Origin: Prochlorococcus sp. AG-409-L21 | Lineage (GTDB): Bacteria > Cyanobacteriota > Cyanobacteriia > PCC-6307 > Cyanobiaceae | DNA length: 51,360 nt | Assembly (NCBI GenBank): GCA_003215475.1 | Contig: QCKH01000012.1 | Location: forward strand, 1-51,360 | Direction of reading: 5' to 3' | Part shown: piece after piece, positions 1-10,193 of the stretch | Position numbering within the stretch: position 1 is the first letter of the stretch | Layout of the letters: every line of letters starts with the position of its first letter | Program-made: the position numbers and the translations under genes | Notes under the pieces: model-generated | What the model was told of the DNA's origin: nothing | What the model saw: only the letters and a program-made list of their open reading frames with translations | Databases searched by the model: none

Positions 1-1
1 A

Positions 2-3000
2 ATGACATTTTACACATCTTCCTCATCGGCTAGAGTTGGTTTTGGTACTACAGTACCAGATGGTACGTTTCAAATTGCGAAAGCAGGATCAATTGCCAAT
101 CAAACTAAATATCCTGATGAAACTAATATTGTAATAAATAATACAAGTAATGGATTTAGTGGTTCAACACACCCTAACAGTGCAGCGTTTAGATTTGATC
201 ATGGAACAGGAGAAGATCCAGGTGGTTTAATTACATCAAAACGTTTACCGAGTTGGGATACTGGAGAAAAAAGTACCTCTTTAGAAATATGGAATGCTTC
301 AGGAGAAACCCTAATAAAAAGAATTGAAATATTACCTGATGGACAAACTACAATATCAGGTAATACTATTATAGATGGGTCACTTAGAATAACTGATATA
401 GGAAGTGCAACCCCTATAGGTAATTTAGGGTTTGATGTTGACGGTAATGTAATTAGAGGCGTTATTGGTGGTGGTGGATCAGAAATTACAGGATATACTT
501 ATAACCCTACGAATAATACTTTGAGTATTGGGTTAAGTGGTGGTACTTCTTTTGATGCAACTATTAATGTAGTAAGTGGGTTAACAGTAACTAATGATTT
601 AATAGTTAGTGGTAACACCGGAATTGGGACAGATACTCCTTCACAAAAACTACATGTTGAGGATGGGGAAATTTTTGTTAACCACAATCAAAATGCAAAT
701 ACTAGAATAGAAATTAAAAATGTTAATACCGGTGCAGAAGCCAGAGCATCATTAAGTTTAACTGTTGATGGTTTAAATGGTTTTGAAACAGGTGGTGTTA
801 TGACATACATTGGGGATAATTTTAATTCCGTTGGTACTTTTCAAGGAAAATATTTACCTAACTCCTTAAACATAACTACAGGTGGTGGTGGACCGGATGA
901 TAGAGCACATATTAATATTGGACCTAGGGCGACAACTGGTGAAACAAGATTCTTTAGTGGTAGTGATGACTTTGATGATAGTACATTAATAGGTAGATTT
1001 TTCACAACAGGTTTAACAACCACTAATGATAAATTTATTAATACAGATAAAATAAGAGTTAGAGGGGGTGCAAACAACGGATATGTATTAACTTCTGATG
1101 CAGATGGTGTGGGTACATGGCAATCTATTGGTAGTGCCGGTGGAGGACAAACTATTACTGGTTATACTTATAACCCCACTAACAATACATTTAGTATTGG
1201 TATTAGTGGAAGTACACCTTTTACTGCAACTATTAATGAAATGAGTGGTTTAACAATTAATGGGACTTTATCTGCCACAACATATTTAGGAATTAATACT
1301 TATTGGGAAACTGAAAATGGAGGATTAAAAAGTATTAACCAAAATGCTGGTACAATTAGTGGGACATCAACTGGTTCTATATTAGTAGGGGGTTATTTTA
1401 CTAACAATAATATTACTGACAGTTTAGCGTCTACAATAATAAATGGTGGTAGTAATACCTTAAGTGGTGGATCCGCATCCGCTATTATCTCAACTAATAA
1501 TTCAAGCATTCTTAGCCGAAATGGTTCAAATATTGATTATAGTGTTATAATAGGGGGGCAAAGTCATTCTATTAGTGATATTAGTAGTGATTCAGATAGA
1601 ACAGTAATTATTGGGGGTGGTACAAACAATGTAACAGATAGTAGGGATTGTGTACTAATCGGATCAACATTAACCAATTTAATTGGGCCATCCACTAATG
1701 CTGGATTCTATAGTACTGTAACTTCAAGTGGAACTAATATGGTACAATCGGCAATTGTAGGTGGTTCAGCACATTCTTTAGTAGGTACATCTGATTCCGC
1801 AATTATTGGTGGTTCTACTCATAAGTTAACTGGAGATAGATCAGTTATTTTAGGTGGTAGTGACATTAGTGGTACTACAAATGATACAGTATATGTACCC
1901 CAATTAAATATAAGTGAGGTTGGTAATGGTACTTCACTATATAATTTAGGAATTGATGCAGATGGATTTGTAGTGACAGGTACAACTAGTGGTGGTGGTA
2001 CTATGTCATTCACAGTAGCTGGAGATAACGGTACACCTTTTTCTATAACTTCTGGCGACACACTTACTTTTGAGGGGTCTACAGGTATTGACGTAGGAGT
2101 CGGTGCGAGCGATAACGTATTAATTGCGGTAGACTATTCAGGTGTGGATTCAGTTATTATGGCGGCGACTAATGGAACTGGTATAACAGTAGATGGTGCA
2201 AACGATAAATTACTTATATATGATAATGATGCAGCAACAGTAAAATATATTAATGCTAACCAACTTCCTTCTAGTGGGGCGGCTAGTACTCCAATAACCG
2301 GATATTCTTATAATCCCGCTAGTAATACTTTCACTATAGGTTTAAGTGGTGGAACTTCTTTTGATTCACAAATTTTAGAAGTTAGTGGTATTACTGTTAA
2401 TGGTGATATAATTCAAACTGATACTAGTTCTACTTTTAGTAATGGTAATTATTTAGAGATTGGAACTGGTTTTGCCAATACGGGACAACTAACCTTTAAT
2501 GCTAATCATGATGGTGGAGTTGGGACAAACACATATACTCCGGTCTTTGCAGGTAATGTGAATGCTGGTATGACAGTTATTAAAATGCCAAGTGGTGGAG
2601 AAGGTGGTTTAGATTTTTATGTAAAAAATCATGGATTAACAAGTGGTTCACAGAATTTAAATACATTCACTAAAATATTAGAACTAAATCAAGATGGAAA
2701 TTCTACTTTTGGTGGTGAGTTAGATATTTTAAGTGGTTTAACTCTTTCACAAACACCAACATTAAACAATAGTGAAACTGCAATATTAGTAAGAAATAGT
2801 AGTACTGGTGAAGTGGAATATAGAGAAGCATCAACCTTAACCGGAAGTACAGATACTAACACATTTGTTACTGGCGGAACATATAGTAGTGGTACTACAT
2901 CTTTAGATTTTGTAGGTAATTCCGGATTTGCCCCATTTAGTGTAAATGTACAAGTATTAATAAGTCCTTTTGAGGTAACAGGTACTCAAGGTGCAGTACA

Positions 3001-6000
3001 ACCTAAAGATAGTAGTTATACTAATACTACTCAAGGTACGGTATGGTTAGGTGGTACTGTAAGTAAAATTGCGGGTGATTATAATTTTATTGGTAATGGA
3101 ATTAACCATAATATAGAAGCAGCTGCCGATTATTCTTTTATTGGAAATGGTAATAATAATCATTTAGGTGATGGTGTTAATCAAGTATCGTATTCTGCAA
3201 TTCTCGCAGGTAGGGATAATACCATAGAAGGAACAGTATCTAATTCAGCAATTATTGCTGGTGAAAATAATACCATAACCCATAATAATACTTTTATACT
3301 AGGATCTAATATTAATAGTAGTCAAGCAAATACTACATATGTTGAGAATTTAAATATTGGAGATGTTGGTAGTGGTACTTCACTATATAATTTAGGAATT
3401 GATGCAGATGGATTTGTAGTAACGGGAGTAACCGCAATAGACACTAACACATTTGTAACGGGTGGAACACTTTCCACTGATTCATTATTGACATTAGGTT
3501 ATAATAATGGTGGATTTGCTAACCCAATTGATTTAAGTACTTTAGTGGATGGGGGGGACACCATCACAGGTTTTACGTATGATAAAAACACTAATACTTT
3601 TAGTATTGGGGTAAGTGGTAAAACTTCTTTTGATTCACAAATTTTAAAAGTTAGTGGTATTACAGTTGAGAATTCTATGGAATTAGGTGAATATATTAAA
3701 CATAGTGGAGATACTAACACTTATTTCGGATTTAATGGGACAGATAGTTTTGTAGCATTTACCAACGCAAGTAGGAAGTTAAGAATTGGTACAAACGCAA
3801 TAGATTTAGAATATAATGGTAATGTAAAATTATCAACCATTTCAAATGGGGTGTTTATTGATGGTAGATTAGGTGTTGGGACGGATACCCCATTAGAAAA
3901 ATTAGATGTTAGAGGTGATGCATTAATTTCAAATCCAAGTGGTAATGGTTCACTAACACTAAGTGGTGCTTCTACGAGTGAGGCAGTAATTGATTTTGAT
4001 AATGAGGGTGTATCTACACCCTTTGCTAGAATTGAAGGTTCGACTTTTGGTGGTGGTGTCTCAGGTAATTTACGATTTTTTACTTATCCTACAGGTGGGC
4101 CACTAAGTAGAGTAATGGTATTAACAAATAACCAAAGGGTTGGTATTGGAGATATTACAAATAATGATGTAGAAGAATTACTACACGTAGAAGGAGGAGA
4201 CTTTTTAATTAGCAATACACAAAGATTTTATAGTGTGTTAGATTCAAATACACCATTAATTCGTTTTAGTGGTCAAAGTAATGATTTAGTACAATTAAAC
4301 GTCGCAGCTAACAATGGTGCAACAGATGGTGGATTAGGGGTGGTAACAAGAGGTTTTTCTGAAGCTTCTTTTCCTGGATATGGAAAACAAGGTGATGGTT
4401 CATTATATTCTTCTATACATCAAAACGGTTTAAATATAATATCTGCACCTGGTACAGATACAGAAGATTACATTAGATTTTTCGCTGGTACTGATGCCGA
4501 TGGAAATACTGCAAACATGTTCATTTCAGGAACAGGTTCTACAAAAGGATTTATAGGTATCAACACAGAAACACCAACTGAAAGATTACACATTGCAGGT
4601 TCAATCAGAATAGTTGATGGGACAGAACAAAACAATTATGTTTTAACATGTGACGCAAATGGTGTGGGAAGTTGGCAACCTTCCTCTGGCGGATCAGGAA
4701 CTTCATTTTGGCAAGAAGAGGGATCAAGTAACGAAGTATTAGTTGATTCAAAAGGTAGTAGTAGTTATACAGTAAATGGTGAGTCTCTTGGGGCTATTAT
4801 TGCGGCAGGAACCGGACACACTTTAACAAACACTCAATATAGTGCCTTTTTAGGTGGGTCTAATAATACTATAATTAATTCTTCCTCTCTCATAGGTAGT
4901 GACGTTCAGATTGGTGGGGTTGGTAATACCATATCTGGTTTTACAGGACTTCATTATGGTAATATTAATATTGGTGGTGGCAACAACCTAGTGGTTGCAT
5001 CACGAGAAAATACTATGTTAGGTACAAGCGATTCTAGGATATTTGGTGGAAATAACAATTTTATAATTGGTGGTGGAAACCATAAAAATGGTATCGATGG
5101 ATATGGGTTATATCAAAATACTTCAAGTGGTATAATTGGTGGTTCAAATCATACTTTTGCGAACTTAGTAACAAGATCCGTAATAATAGGTGGTAATGGA
5201 TTAAGTGCCACAACAAATGACACAGTTTACGTACCTAATTTAAATATTAATTCTATCGGTGCAGGTACACCAATAGGTAATTTAGGATTTGATTCTAGTG
5301 GTAACGTTGTTACGGGCACAACAGGGGGTGGATCTAGCTTTAGTTGGGCTGACCCAGTAGTTACTAGCGGTAATACATCTTCAGAGTGTATAGATGATTT
5401 ATATGTAACTAATATACATTCTTGTTCACCATTATTTATAAATCCAGGAAATGAAGGTGATGTATATTTTGGAAGTAGTAGTGGTGTTACAATACAAACT
5501 TCGTTTGGAAGAATCGGTGTTGGCACACAAACTCCAAAATCATCCTTACATGTCAATAATGGTAACGCATTAATTAGTAATGAAGATGTTGCACTTACTC
5601 TAAGTTCTATGACTGTAGGTGTAAGTGGAGAATATGAAAATCGTATAAACTTTAAAAGTGTCGGTTCAAATGCAAGTGACGATTTTGATGCACAGATAAG
5701 AACAGAAAGTAATGGTACTAGGTCTAATTTATTTTTTGGTACTATTGCGTCTAGTACTTTAAGTGATAAAATGATATTAACTGGTAGAGGTCGTTTAGGT
5801 CTGGGTACAATGAATCCGGATAGTACTTTACATATTAGTGGTTCAGGTATCCAACAAATAAATGTAGTATCTACAAACAACAACGCAACTTTAAAATTAA
5901 AGTCTGATGATGGAAACAATGCATATATAGATTTTGAAGAGACTAGTGGTAATAGATGGTTAATGGGTTCTTATAGCGTAAACGACAAATTCGTTTGGGC

Positions 6001-7492
6001 AACTGGAAACACTTTTAGTACTGGTGGATTAATGGCATTAACTCAAGATGGAGATTTAGGTGTTGGTAATATTTCACCTTCATCTAAATTACATGTCAAT
6101 ATTAGTTCATTACCTTCTTTACCCACTTTAGGTAATGACAATGTGGCGTTATTCGAATCAGATAACGAAACTGAGGTAGCCATAGTTGGTACTGAAGATA
6201 GGAATGTTTTTCTTAAATTTGGTGATGAAAATGTATTAGATGGAGTTATCGCATATGACAATTTTAATAAAGAATTTACATTTCAAACAGACGGTATTAA
6301 TGTTTTATCATTAAATACTGAACAAGTTGTTAATGAAAAACAAGTAGTACTTAAGGAATTTGGGGTGGGTGATCCTATGTATACTTTACACGTATCACGA
6401 TCTGGCAATACACCCAGTAATTATACATACAATATAGTATCTGGTAATACCGGTTTAAATTCGGGTAGTTGTATAAGTGAATTTTGGGTAACCAATTTAG
6501 AATCTTGTTCTCCTTTACATATTAATACACAAAATCAAGGGGATATTTACTTTGGTGATCAGGGTGGAGGTGTACCGACAGTTACTTTAGATATAACTAC
6601 TGCGGGTGAACCAGGAATGTATTTTGGGGAAGAAAGTTTTATTAGATATAATGAAACACAAAAAGAATTAATTGTTGGAGAAGACGAAGCAGGTGGTAAA
6701 GTTAAATTTGTAGTAGAAGGTGATGAAATATTAGAAGTTGAACCTACTCGAACTGTAATAAAACAAGGAGATTTAGAAGCAGATGATGGTAACGTAATAA
6801 TTAAATCTGGTAATAGTAAAACATTAATAGTAGAAGATATTCGTGATGTAGGTGGGGCTAATTTAGGTACAGATGTAGATGGTAGATTAATTGATATTCC
6901 TTCCGATAGAAAAGTTAAAACAAGTGTGGTGGAATTACCTAATGTCGTTGACCCACTAGAATTTATAAAACATGTTAAAGGATACCAATTCCAATGGGAT
7001 ACAATGAGTAGGATTGGTGACCCAACCAAAAAACACTATGGATTTATGGTGGACGATTTTAGAGATAATTTAATTAGTCCACAAAAACAAAACTTTAACT
7101 CTGATCATCAGATATGTAACGATATCGCCAAATCTATGGTTAAAAGAACTAGTACTACATTTAAACATTCTCAAAATCCTCAAGGTACTAAGGTAGATAA
7201 AATGAATTATCAGGATCTAATACCGTTTATGGTAGAAGGTATTAAATCTTTAGATGTTAAAATAGATAACGTAAACGGAGGTGATTCTAGAAAATATGTG
7301 GAATTATTAACAATCCAAAAAAATACACCTACTACGATTCAACATAATTTAAATGATGAAGATGTAATAGTACAAATTCTTAATGAAAGTGGGGAATTAA
7401 TAATACCAGATAAAGTTTCTAATTATCAAAGTAATAGTGTAGATGTACTAGTATCAATAACAGGAAATTACAAAATCATAATTTTAAAATAA
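2..7492 (+). CDS. Giant tail fiber protein with C-terminal S74 self-cleaving chaperone (5' partial)
   Basis: A host-binding fiber of at least 2496 residues. The first visible residues already lie inside a VGFGT-x-P-type repeat, so the gene almost certainly starts upstream of the window. The body contains at least eight copies of a G[IV]GT..P..KLHV motif, typical of phage fibers, four copies of a module beginning ITGYTYNP or similar (near 484, 1147, 2296 and 3562), and YadA-like AIIGG beta-roll stretches. Residues from about 2298 (IPSDRKVKTS) match the S74 intramolecular chaperone family, with Ser2301 of the S-D-x-x-x-K type site as predicted cleavage residue; the mature fiber would then end near residue 2300. 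After the chaperone core comes a HNLN..DVIVQ beta module, also found in the gene at 12233. The stop codon shares one base with the next start (TAATG), so the two are translationally coupled. Fiber role is firm; receptor unknown. Confidence 0.85.
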   Translation: MTFYTSSSSARVGFGTTVPDGTFQIAKAGSIANQTKYPDETNIVINNTSNGFSGSTHPNSAAFRFDHGTGEDPGGLITSKRLPSWDTGEKSTSLEIWNASGETLIKRIEILPDGQTTISGNTIIDGSLRITDIGSATPIGNLGFDVDGNVIRGVIGGGGSEITGYTYNPTNNTLSIGLSGGTSFDATINVVSGLTVTNDLIVSGNTGIGTDTPSQKLHVEDGEIFVNHNQNANTRIEIKNVNTGAEARASLSLTVDGLNGFETGGVMTYIGDNFNSVGTFQGKYLPNSLNITTGGGGPDDRAHINIGPRATTGETRFFSGSDDFDDSTLIGRFFTTGLTTTNDKFINTDKIRVRGGANNGYVLTSDADGVGTWQSIGSAGGGQTITGYTYNPTNNTFSIGISGSTPFTATINEMSGLTINGTLSATTYLGINTYWETENGGLKSINQNAGTISGTSTGSILVGGYFTNNNITDSLASTIINGGSNTLSGGSASAIISTNNSSILSRNGSNIDYSVIIGGQSHSISDISSDSDRTVIIGGGTNNVTDSRDCVLIGSTLTNLIGPSTNAGFYSTVTSSGTNMVQSAIVGGSAHSLVGTSDSAIIGGSTHKLTGDRSVILGGSDISGTTNDTVYVPQLNISEVGNGTSLYNLGIDADGFVVTGTTSGGGTMSFTVAGDNGTPFSITSGDTLTFEGSTGIDVGVGASDNVLIAVDYSGVDSVIMAATNGTGITVDGANDKLLIYDNDAATVKYINANQLPSSGAASTPITGYSYNPASNTFTIGLSGGTSFDSQILEVSGITVNGDIIQTDTSSTFSNGNYLEIGTGFANTGQLTFNANHDGGVGTNTYTPVFAGNVNAGMTVIKMPSGGEGGLDFYVKNHGLTSGSQNLNTFTKILELNQDGNSTFGGELDILSGLTLSQTPTLNNSETAILVRNSSTGEVEYREASTLTGSTDTNTFVTGGTYSSGTTSLDFVGNSGFAPFSVNVQVLISPFEVTGTQGAVQPKDSSYTNTTQGTVWLGGTVSKIAGDYNFIGNGINHNIEAAADYSFIGNGNNNHLGDGVNQVSYSAILAGRDNTIEGTVSNSAIIAGENNTITHNNTFILGSNINSSQANTTYVENLNIGDVGSGTSLYNLGIDADGFVVTGVTAIDTNTFVTGGTLSTDSLLTLGYNNGGFANPIDLSTLVDGGDTITGFTYDKNTNTFSIGVSGKTSFDSQILKVSGITVENSMELGEYIKHSGDTNTYFGFNGTDSFVAFTNASRKLRIGTNAIDLEYNGNVKLSTISNGVFIDGRLGVGTDTPLEKLDVRGDALISNPSGNGSLTLSGASTSEAVIDFDNEGVSTPFARIEGSTFGGGVSGNLRFFTYPTGGPLSRVMVLTNNQRVGIGDITNNDVEELLHVEGGDFLISNTQRFYSVLDSNTPLIRFSGQSNDLVQLNVAANNGATDGGLGVVTRGFSEASFPGYGKQGDGSLYSSIHQNGLNIISAPGTDTEDYIRFFAGTDADGNTANMFISGTGSTKGFIGINTETPTERLHIAGSIRIVDGTEQNNYVLTCDANGVGSWQPSSGGSGTSFWQEEGSSNEVLVDSKGSSSYTVNGESLGAIIAAGTGHTLTNTQYSAFLGGSNNTIINSSSLIGSDVQIGGVGNTISGFTGLHYGNINIGGGNNLVVASRENTMLGTSDSRIFGGNNNFIIGGGNHKNGIDGYGLYQNTSSGIIGGSNHTFANLVTRSVIIGGNGLSATTNDTVYVPNLNINSIGAGTPIGNLGFDSSGNVVTGTTGGGSSFSWADPVVTSGNTSSECIDDLYVTNIHSCSPLFINPGNEGDVYFGSSSGVTIQTSFGRIGVGTQTPKSSLHVNNGNALISNEDVALTLSSMTVGVSGEYENRINFKSVGSNASDDFDAQIRTESNGTRSNLFFGTIASSTLSDKMILTGRGRLGLGTMNPDSTLHISGSGIQQINVVSTNNNATLKLKSDDGNNAYIDFEETSGNRWLMGSYSVNDKFVWATGNTFSTGGLMALTQDGDLGVGNISPSSKLHVNISSLPSLPTLGNDNVALFESDNETEVAIVGTEDRNVFLKFGDENVLDGVIAYDNFNKEFTFQTDGINVLSLNTEQVVNEKQVVLKEFGVGDPMYTLHVSRSGNTPSNYTYNIVSGNTGLNSGSCISEFWVTNLESCSPLHINTQNQGDIYFGDQGGGVPTVTLDITTAGEPGMYFGEESFIRYNETQKELIVGEDEAGGKVKFVVEGDEILEVEPTRTVIKQGDLEADDGNVIIKSGNSKTLIVEDIRDVGGANLGTDVDGRLIDIPSDRKVKTSVVELPNVVDPLEFIKHVKGYQFQWDTMSRIGDPTKKHYGFMVDDFRDNLISPQKQNFNSDHQICNDIAKSMVKRTSTTFKHSQNPQGTKVDKMNYQDLIPFMVEGIKSLDVKIDNVNGGDSRKYVELLTIQKNTPTTIQHNLNDEDVIVQILNESGELIIPDKVSNYQSNSVDVLVSITGNYKIIILK
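1927..1974 (+). repeat. 48-bp exact repeat, copy 1
   Basis: Identical over 48 bases to 3373-3420 in the same gene. It encodes the GTSLYNLGIDADGFVV cap module. Confidence 0.85.
2816..2868 (+). repeat. 53-bp exact repeat shared by two fiber genes, copy 1
   Basis: Identical over 53 bases to 15668-15720 in a different fiber gene. It encodes the EYREASTLTGSTDTNTFV linker. Confidence 0.85.
3373..3420 (+). repeat. 48-bp exact repeat, copy 2
   Basis: Second copy of the 1927-1974 repeat, about 1.4 kb downstream in the same fiber gene. Confidence 0.85.
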
Positions 7493-10131
7493 TGGAGTTA
7501 ATAGGAAATTTAAATATAGATAATCACTTAAATGTAGGTGGAAATGTGGGGGTAGGAACACTCACCCCAACCAATAAACTTCATGTGGTAGGCTCTACTA
7601 AAGTTACTTCTGATTTATGGTTAGGTGGTAAAGTACAGTTTCCCCCTGTAAATGGTACAAGTCCAGCCACATCTGGTTTTAATTCAAGTGCAACAAAACA
7701 CACTGCTATTTTTATGGATATGGATGGGGATGATTCATATTTAGAATATGGGCACTGCGATACTAGCCAAACTTATACTCAATTTAGAATAACTGATAAC
7801 AATACTGGTGATCGTTTTAGAATATATATTGACGATTGGCAAGGTCAAAGTCACGACAGAATCCCTTTAGATGTAAGAGGAGATAGAGTTCTCTTATCTC
7901 AAGATGGGGGAAGTGTTGGTATTGGAACAATCAACCCAGATACTAAATTACATGTAGAAGGACAAATAAAAATAACCGGAGGTAATCCTGGTAGTAATAA
8001 AGTATTAACTTCGGATGCAACGGGTGTTGCATCATGGAATGATATATCTTCTTTAGTAGGAGGTGATGATGATTCTCAAACAGATAAATTTTTAGTTAGT
8101 GCTGATTTAATAGATGGTACATCTAATGGAAGATGCCAAGTTAAATTATTAAAGTTAACAATGTCTGATGATACAGAAATTGATGTTGATGTAAGCGATT
8201 TAATTAGGGATAACTACGTTTCTAATTTACTTTTTGATGATAATACAAATATATTAACTTTAGTTCATTCTACTGTAGATAGTTGTGGGGTTGCTGCACA
8301 ACAAACTATAGATTTATCTGCATTGGCGAGTGTGGGAACAGATGTTCATTTATCTAGTGCTACACTACAAGGAAATATATTACAATTAGGTTTAAATAGT
8401 GGTACAGATTTTAATGTAGATTTATCTTCTTTAAAAGGTGGTGATACTGTAGGTGATTCAGATTGGACAGTAGTAAGTAATGATATGTATTCCAATCCAT
8501 CTGGTAAAGTTGGTGTAGGTATTAATACACCACAAACTAAATTACACGTAAAAGATAATAACGCAATTCTAACTTTAGAAACCACTGCTACTGCAGGTGG
8601 TAATTTTATTGATTATACCAACAATTCAGGAACAAAGGCAAAAGTTGGTTTTATAAGTGATAAAACTGAGGATTTCTTTATTTGGAATACGGAATCAAAT
8701 GGTGCTATTAATTTAATAAATAGCCCTGGTACTATGGCATTATCCGCACAAAATGGGCAAGTGGGTATCGGTGGTATTGGTCCTTTAGGTACGCATTCGT
8801 TATCTGTAGAAGGGACGACTCACTTAAAAGAAATTACTGGTAAGGATGTTTTAGAAATAACTAATGATCATGGTATATTTTCAGTTGGGGGTAGTGTAGG
8901 TGCTGGTAATAAAACTAATAATGTTATTCTTAAACATAGACCCCAGACTGGTGGTAATGATACTTCTTCAAGTTGGCAAACCAGAGCCGCACACACTACA
9001 AAATACCCAGAGGGGCAAATTGCGATAGAGTTAACTACATATTTTACCAGTAATGGTGAAAATATTTCCTACAATGCATTAGCAATGAATTCTGGTGTTA
9101 ACCCAGTAAACATAATAGGGGCAACTAACGATGATGATACTGCAATACTATCGTTACAATCAGATTCTAAAATAACATTTCAAAGTCATTCCATATCTTG
9201 GCCTTCAGGTACTAAGGAAACAATGACAATAGATATTGCAAATGATAAGGTAGGTATTAATCAAAGTTCACCTGATGTAGATTTACATATTAATGGACAA
9301 ATTAAAATAGTAGACGGTACACAAGGTAACAATAAAGTTTTAACATCAGATGCTAACGGATTAGCGAGTTGGCAAACGCCATCTTCTAATGGTGGTAGCA
9401 GTGTACCTGTAGGTAGTATAATACAATTTGCTGGTGACACTCCTCCTCCAGGTTGGTTAATGTGTGATGGTGCAGCGTATGAACCTAATGACTATTTTCT
9501 TTTATTTAATGTAATTGGTTTTACTTATGGGGAAGTAGAAGCCCAATTCAATCCTGGTGATAAAGGTGGTGAAACATTAGATGGAGGAAGTAGCTTTAGA
9601 GTACCCTTATTAAGTGGTAAAATACCTGTGGGTAAAGATAATGGTGATAGTGATTTTAATAGTTTAGGTGATATGGGTGGTGAAAAAACTGTAACATTAA
9701 GTCACACAGAAGTACCATATAAAGAACACACTCACACAATTAATGATGATAGTGGTAGTAAACATCATCATGAAATTAGTTGGGTACATGATGGTCAAGC
9801 CACTTATCAAACTGATGCTAGTGATAGAGAACAAGCCACTAATGTAATAAATTTACACCACTCTAAACGATTAAATGCTCAAAGAAATTTAGGGGGATTA
9901 GATGCTGGGTATCAAAACAGTGTATTTACAGGTGGTCATCAATATTTACCGGGTGGTAATGTAGACGAAAAAGATTCTAATTGGGCTATGAATAATGGTA
10001 AATTAAATCCTGATGGGGAACATACTCATACTATGGATGTTGGTGCCGCTTCTTCTAATAGTAATGGTTCACCTCACAATAATTTACAACCGTACATAGT
10101 ATTAAATTACATCATTTACGCTGGTGTGTAA
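7492..10131 (+). CDS. Short tail fiber / collar-domain fiber protein
   Basis: An 879-residue fiber. LHV-type repeats (GVGTLTPTNKLHV near residue 24 and several more) form the shaft. From V638 (VPVGSIIQF, then PPPGWLMCDG) it carries a phage tail collar domain, the receptor-binding fold of T4 gp12-type short fibers. Histidine pairs that could bind a metal, as in gp12, are visible at H746/H748 (HTHT), H758-H760 and H844/H846 (HTHT). The C-terminus (LQPYIVLNYIIYAG) is the classic ending of this family. The start overlaps the previous stop by one base. A weak AT-only hairpin follows the stop. Function as an adhesin is well supported; which receptor it binds cannot be read from the sequence. Confidence 0.85.
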   Translation: MELIGNLNIDNHLNVGGNVGVGTLTPTNKLHVVGSTKVTSDLWLGGKVQFPPVNGTSPATSGFNSSATKHTAIFMDMDGDDSYLEYGHCDTSQTYTQFRITDNNTGDRFRIYIDDWQGQSHDRIPLDVRGDRVLLSQDGGSVGIGTINPDTKLHVEGQIKITGGNPGSNKVLTSDATGVASWNDISSLVGGDDDSQTDKFLVSADLIDGTSNGRCQVKLLKLTMSDDTEIDVDVSDLIRDNYVSNLLFDDNTNILTLVHSTVDSCGVAAQQTIDLSALASVGTDVHLSSATLQGNILQLGLNSGTDFNVDLSSLKGGDTVGDSDWTVVSNDMYSNPSGKVGVGINTPQTKLHVKDNNAILTLETTATAGGNFIDYTNNSGTKAKVGFISDKTEDFFIWNTESNGAINLINSPGTMALSAQNGQVGIGGIGPLGTHSLSVEGTTHLKEITGKDVLEITNDHGIFSVGGSVGAGNKTNNVILKHRPQTGGNDTSSSWQTRAAHTTKYPEGQIAIELTTYFTSNGENISYNALAMNSGVNPVNIIGATNDDDTAILSLQSDSKITFQSHSISWPSGTKETMTIDIANDKVGINQSSPDVDLHINGQIKIVDGTQGNNKVLTSDANGLASWQTPSSNGGSSVPVGSIIQFAGDTPPPGWLMCDGAAYEPNDYFLLFNVIGFTYGEVEAQFNPGDKGGETLDGGSSFRVPLLSGKIPVGKDNGDSDFNSLGDMGGEKTVTLSHTEVPYKEHTHTINDDSGSKHHHEISWVHDGQATYQTDASDREQATNVINLHHSKRLNAQRNLGGLDAGYQNSVFTGGHQYLPGGNVDEKDSNWAMNNGKLNPDGEHTHTMDVGAASSNSNGSPHNNLQPYIVLNYIIYAGV

Positions 10132-10134
10132 CTA

Positions 10135-10160
10135 TAATTAAATCTTATTGATTTTAATTA
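10135..10160 (+). terminator. AT-rich hairpin after the collar fiber gene
   Basis: TAATTAAATC (10135-10144) pairs with GATTTTAATTA (10150-10160) around a TTATT loop, with one bulged T. It lies four bases after a stop and just before a new promoter motif, which suggests a weak terminator or processing site. It lacks a GC core and a clean U-tract. Confidence 0.35.
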
Positions 10161-10170
10161 GTATTTCTTA

Positions 10171-10178
10171 ATATTTAT
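10171..10178 (+). promoter_or_regulatory. ATATTTAT motif (putative late promoter)
   Basis: ATATTTAT ends 15 bases before the start at 10194. The same motif with similar spacing precedes several other structural genes here. Confidence 0.5.
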
Positions 10179-10193
10179 TAATAAACTATATTA

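Noticed and set aside
5227-5919. A 230-codon minus-strand open frame inside the first fiber gene
   Set aside because: It is antisense to a clearly coding repeat region, has low-complexity Pro/Leu/Val/Ser composition produced by the complementary GGT/AGT/ACT codons, and no domain or start context. Similar antisense frames recur in all fiber genes and in the sheath gene.
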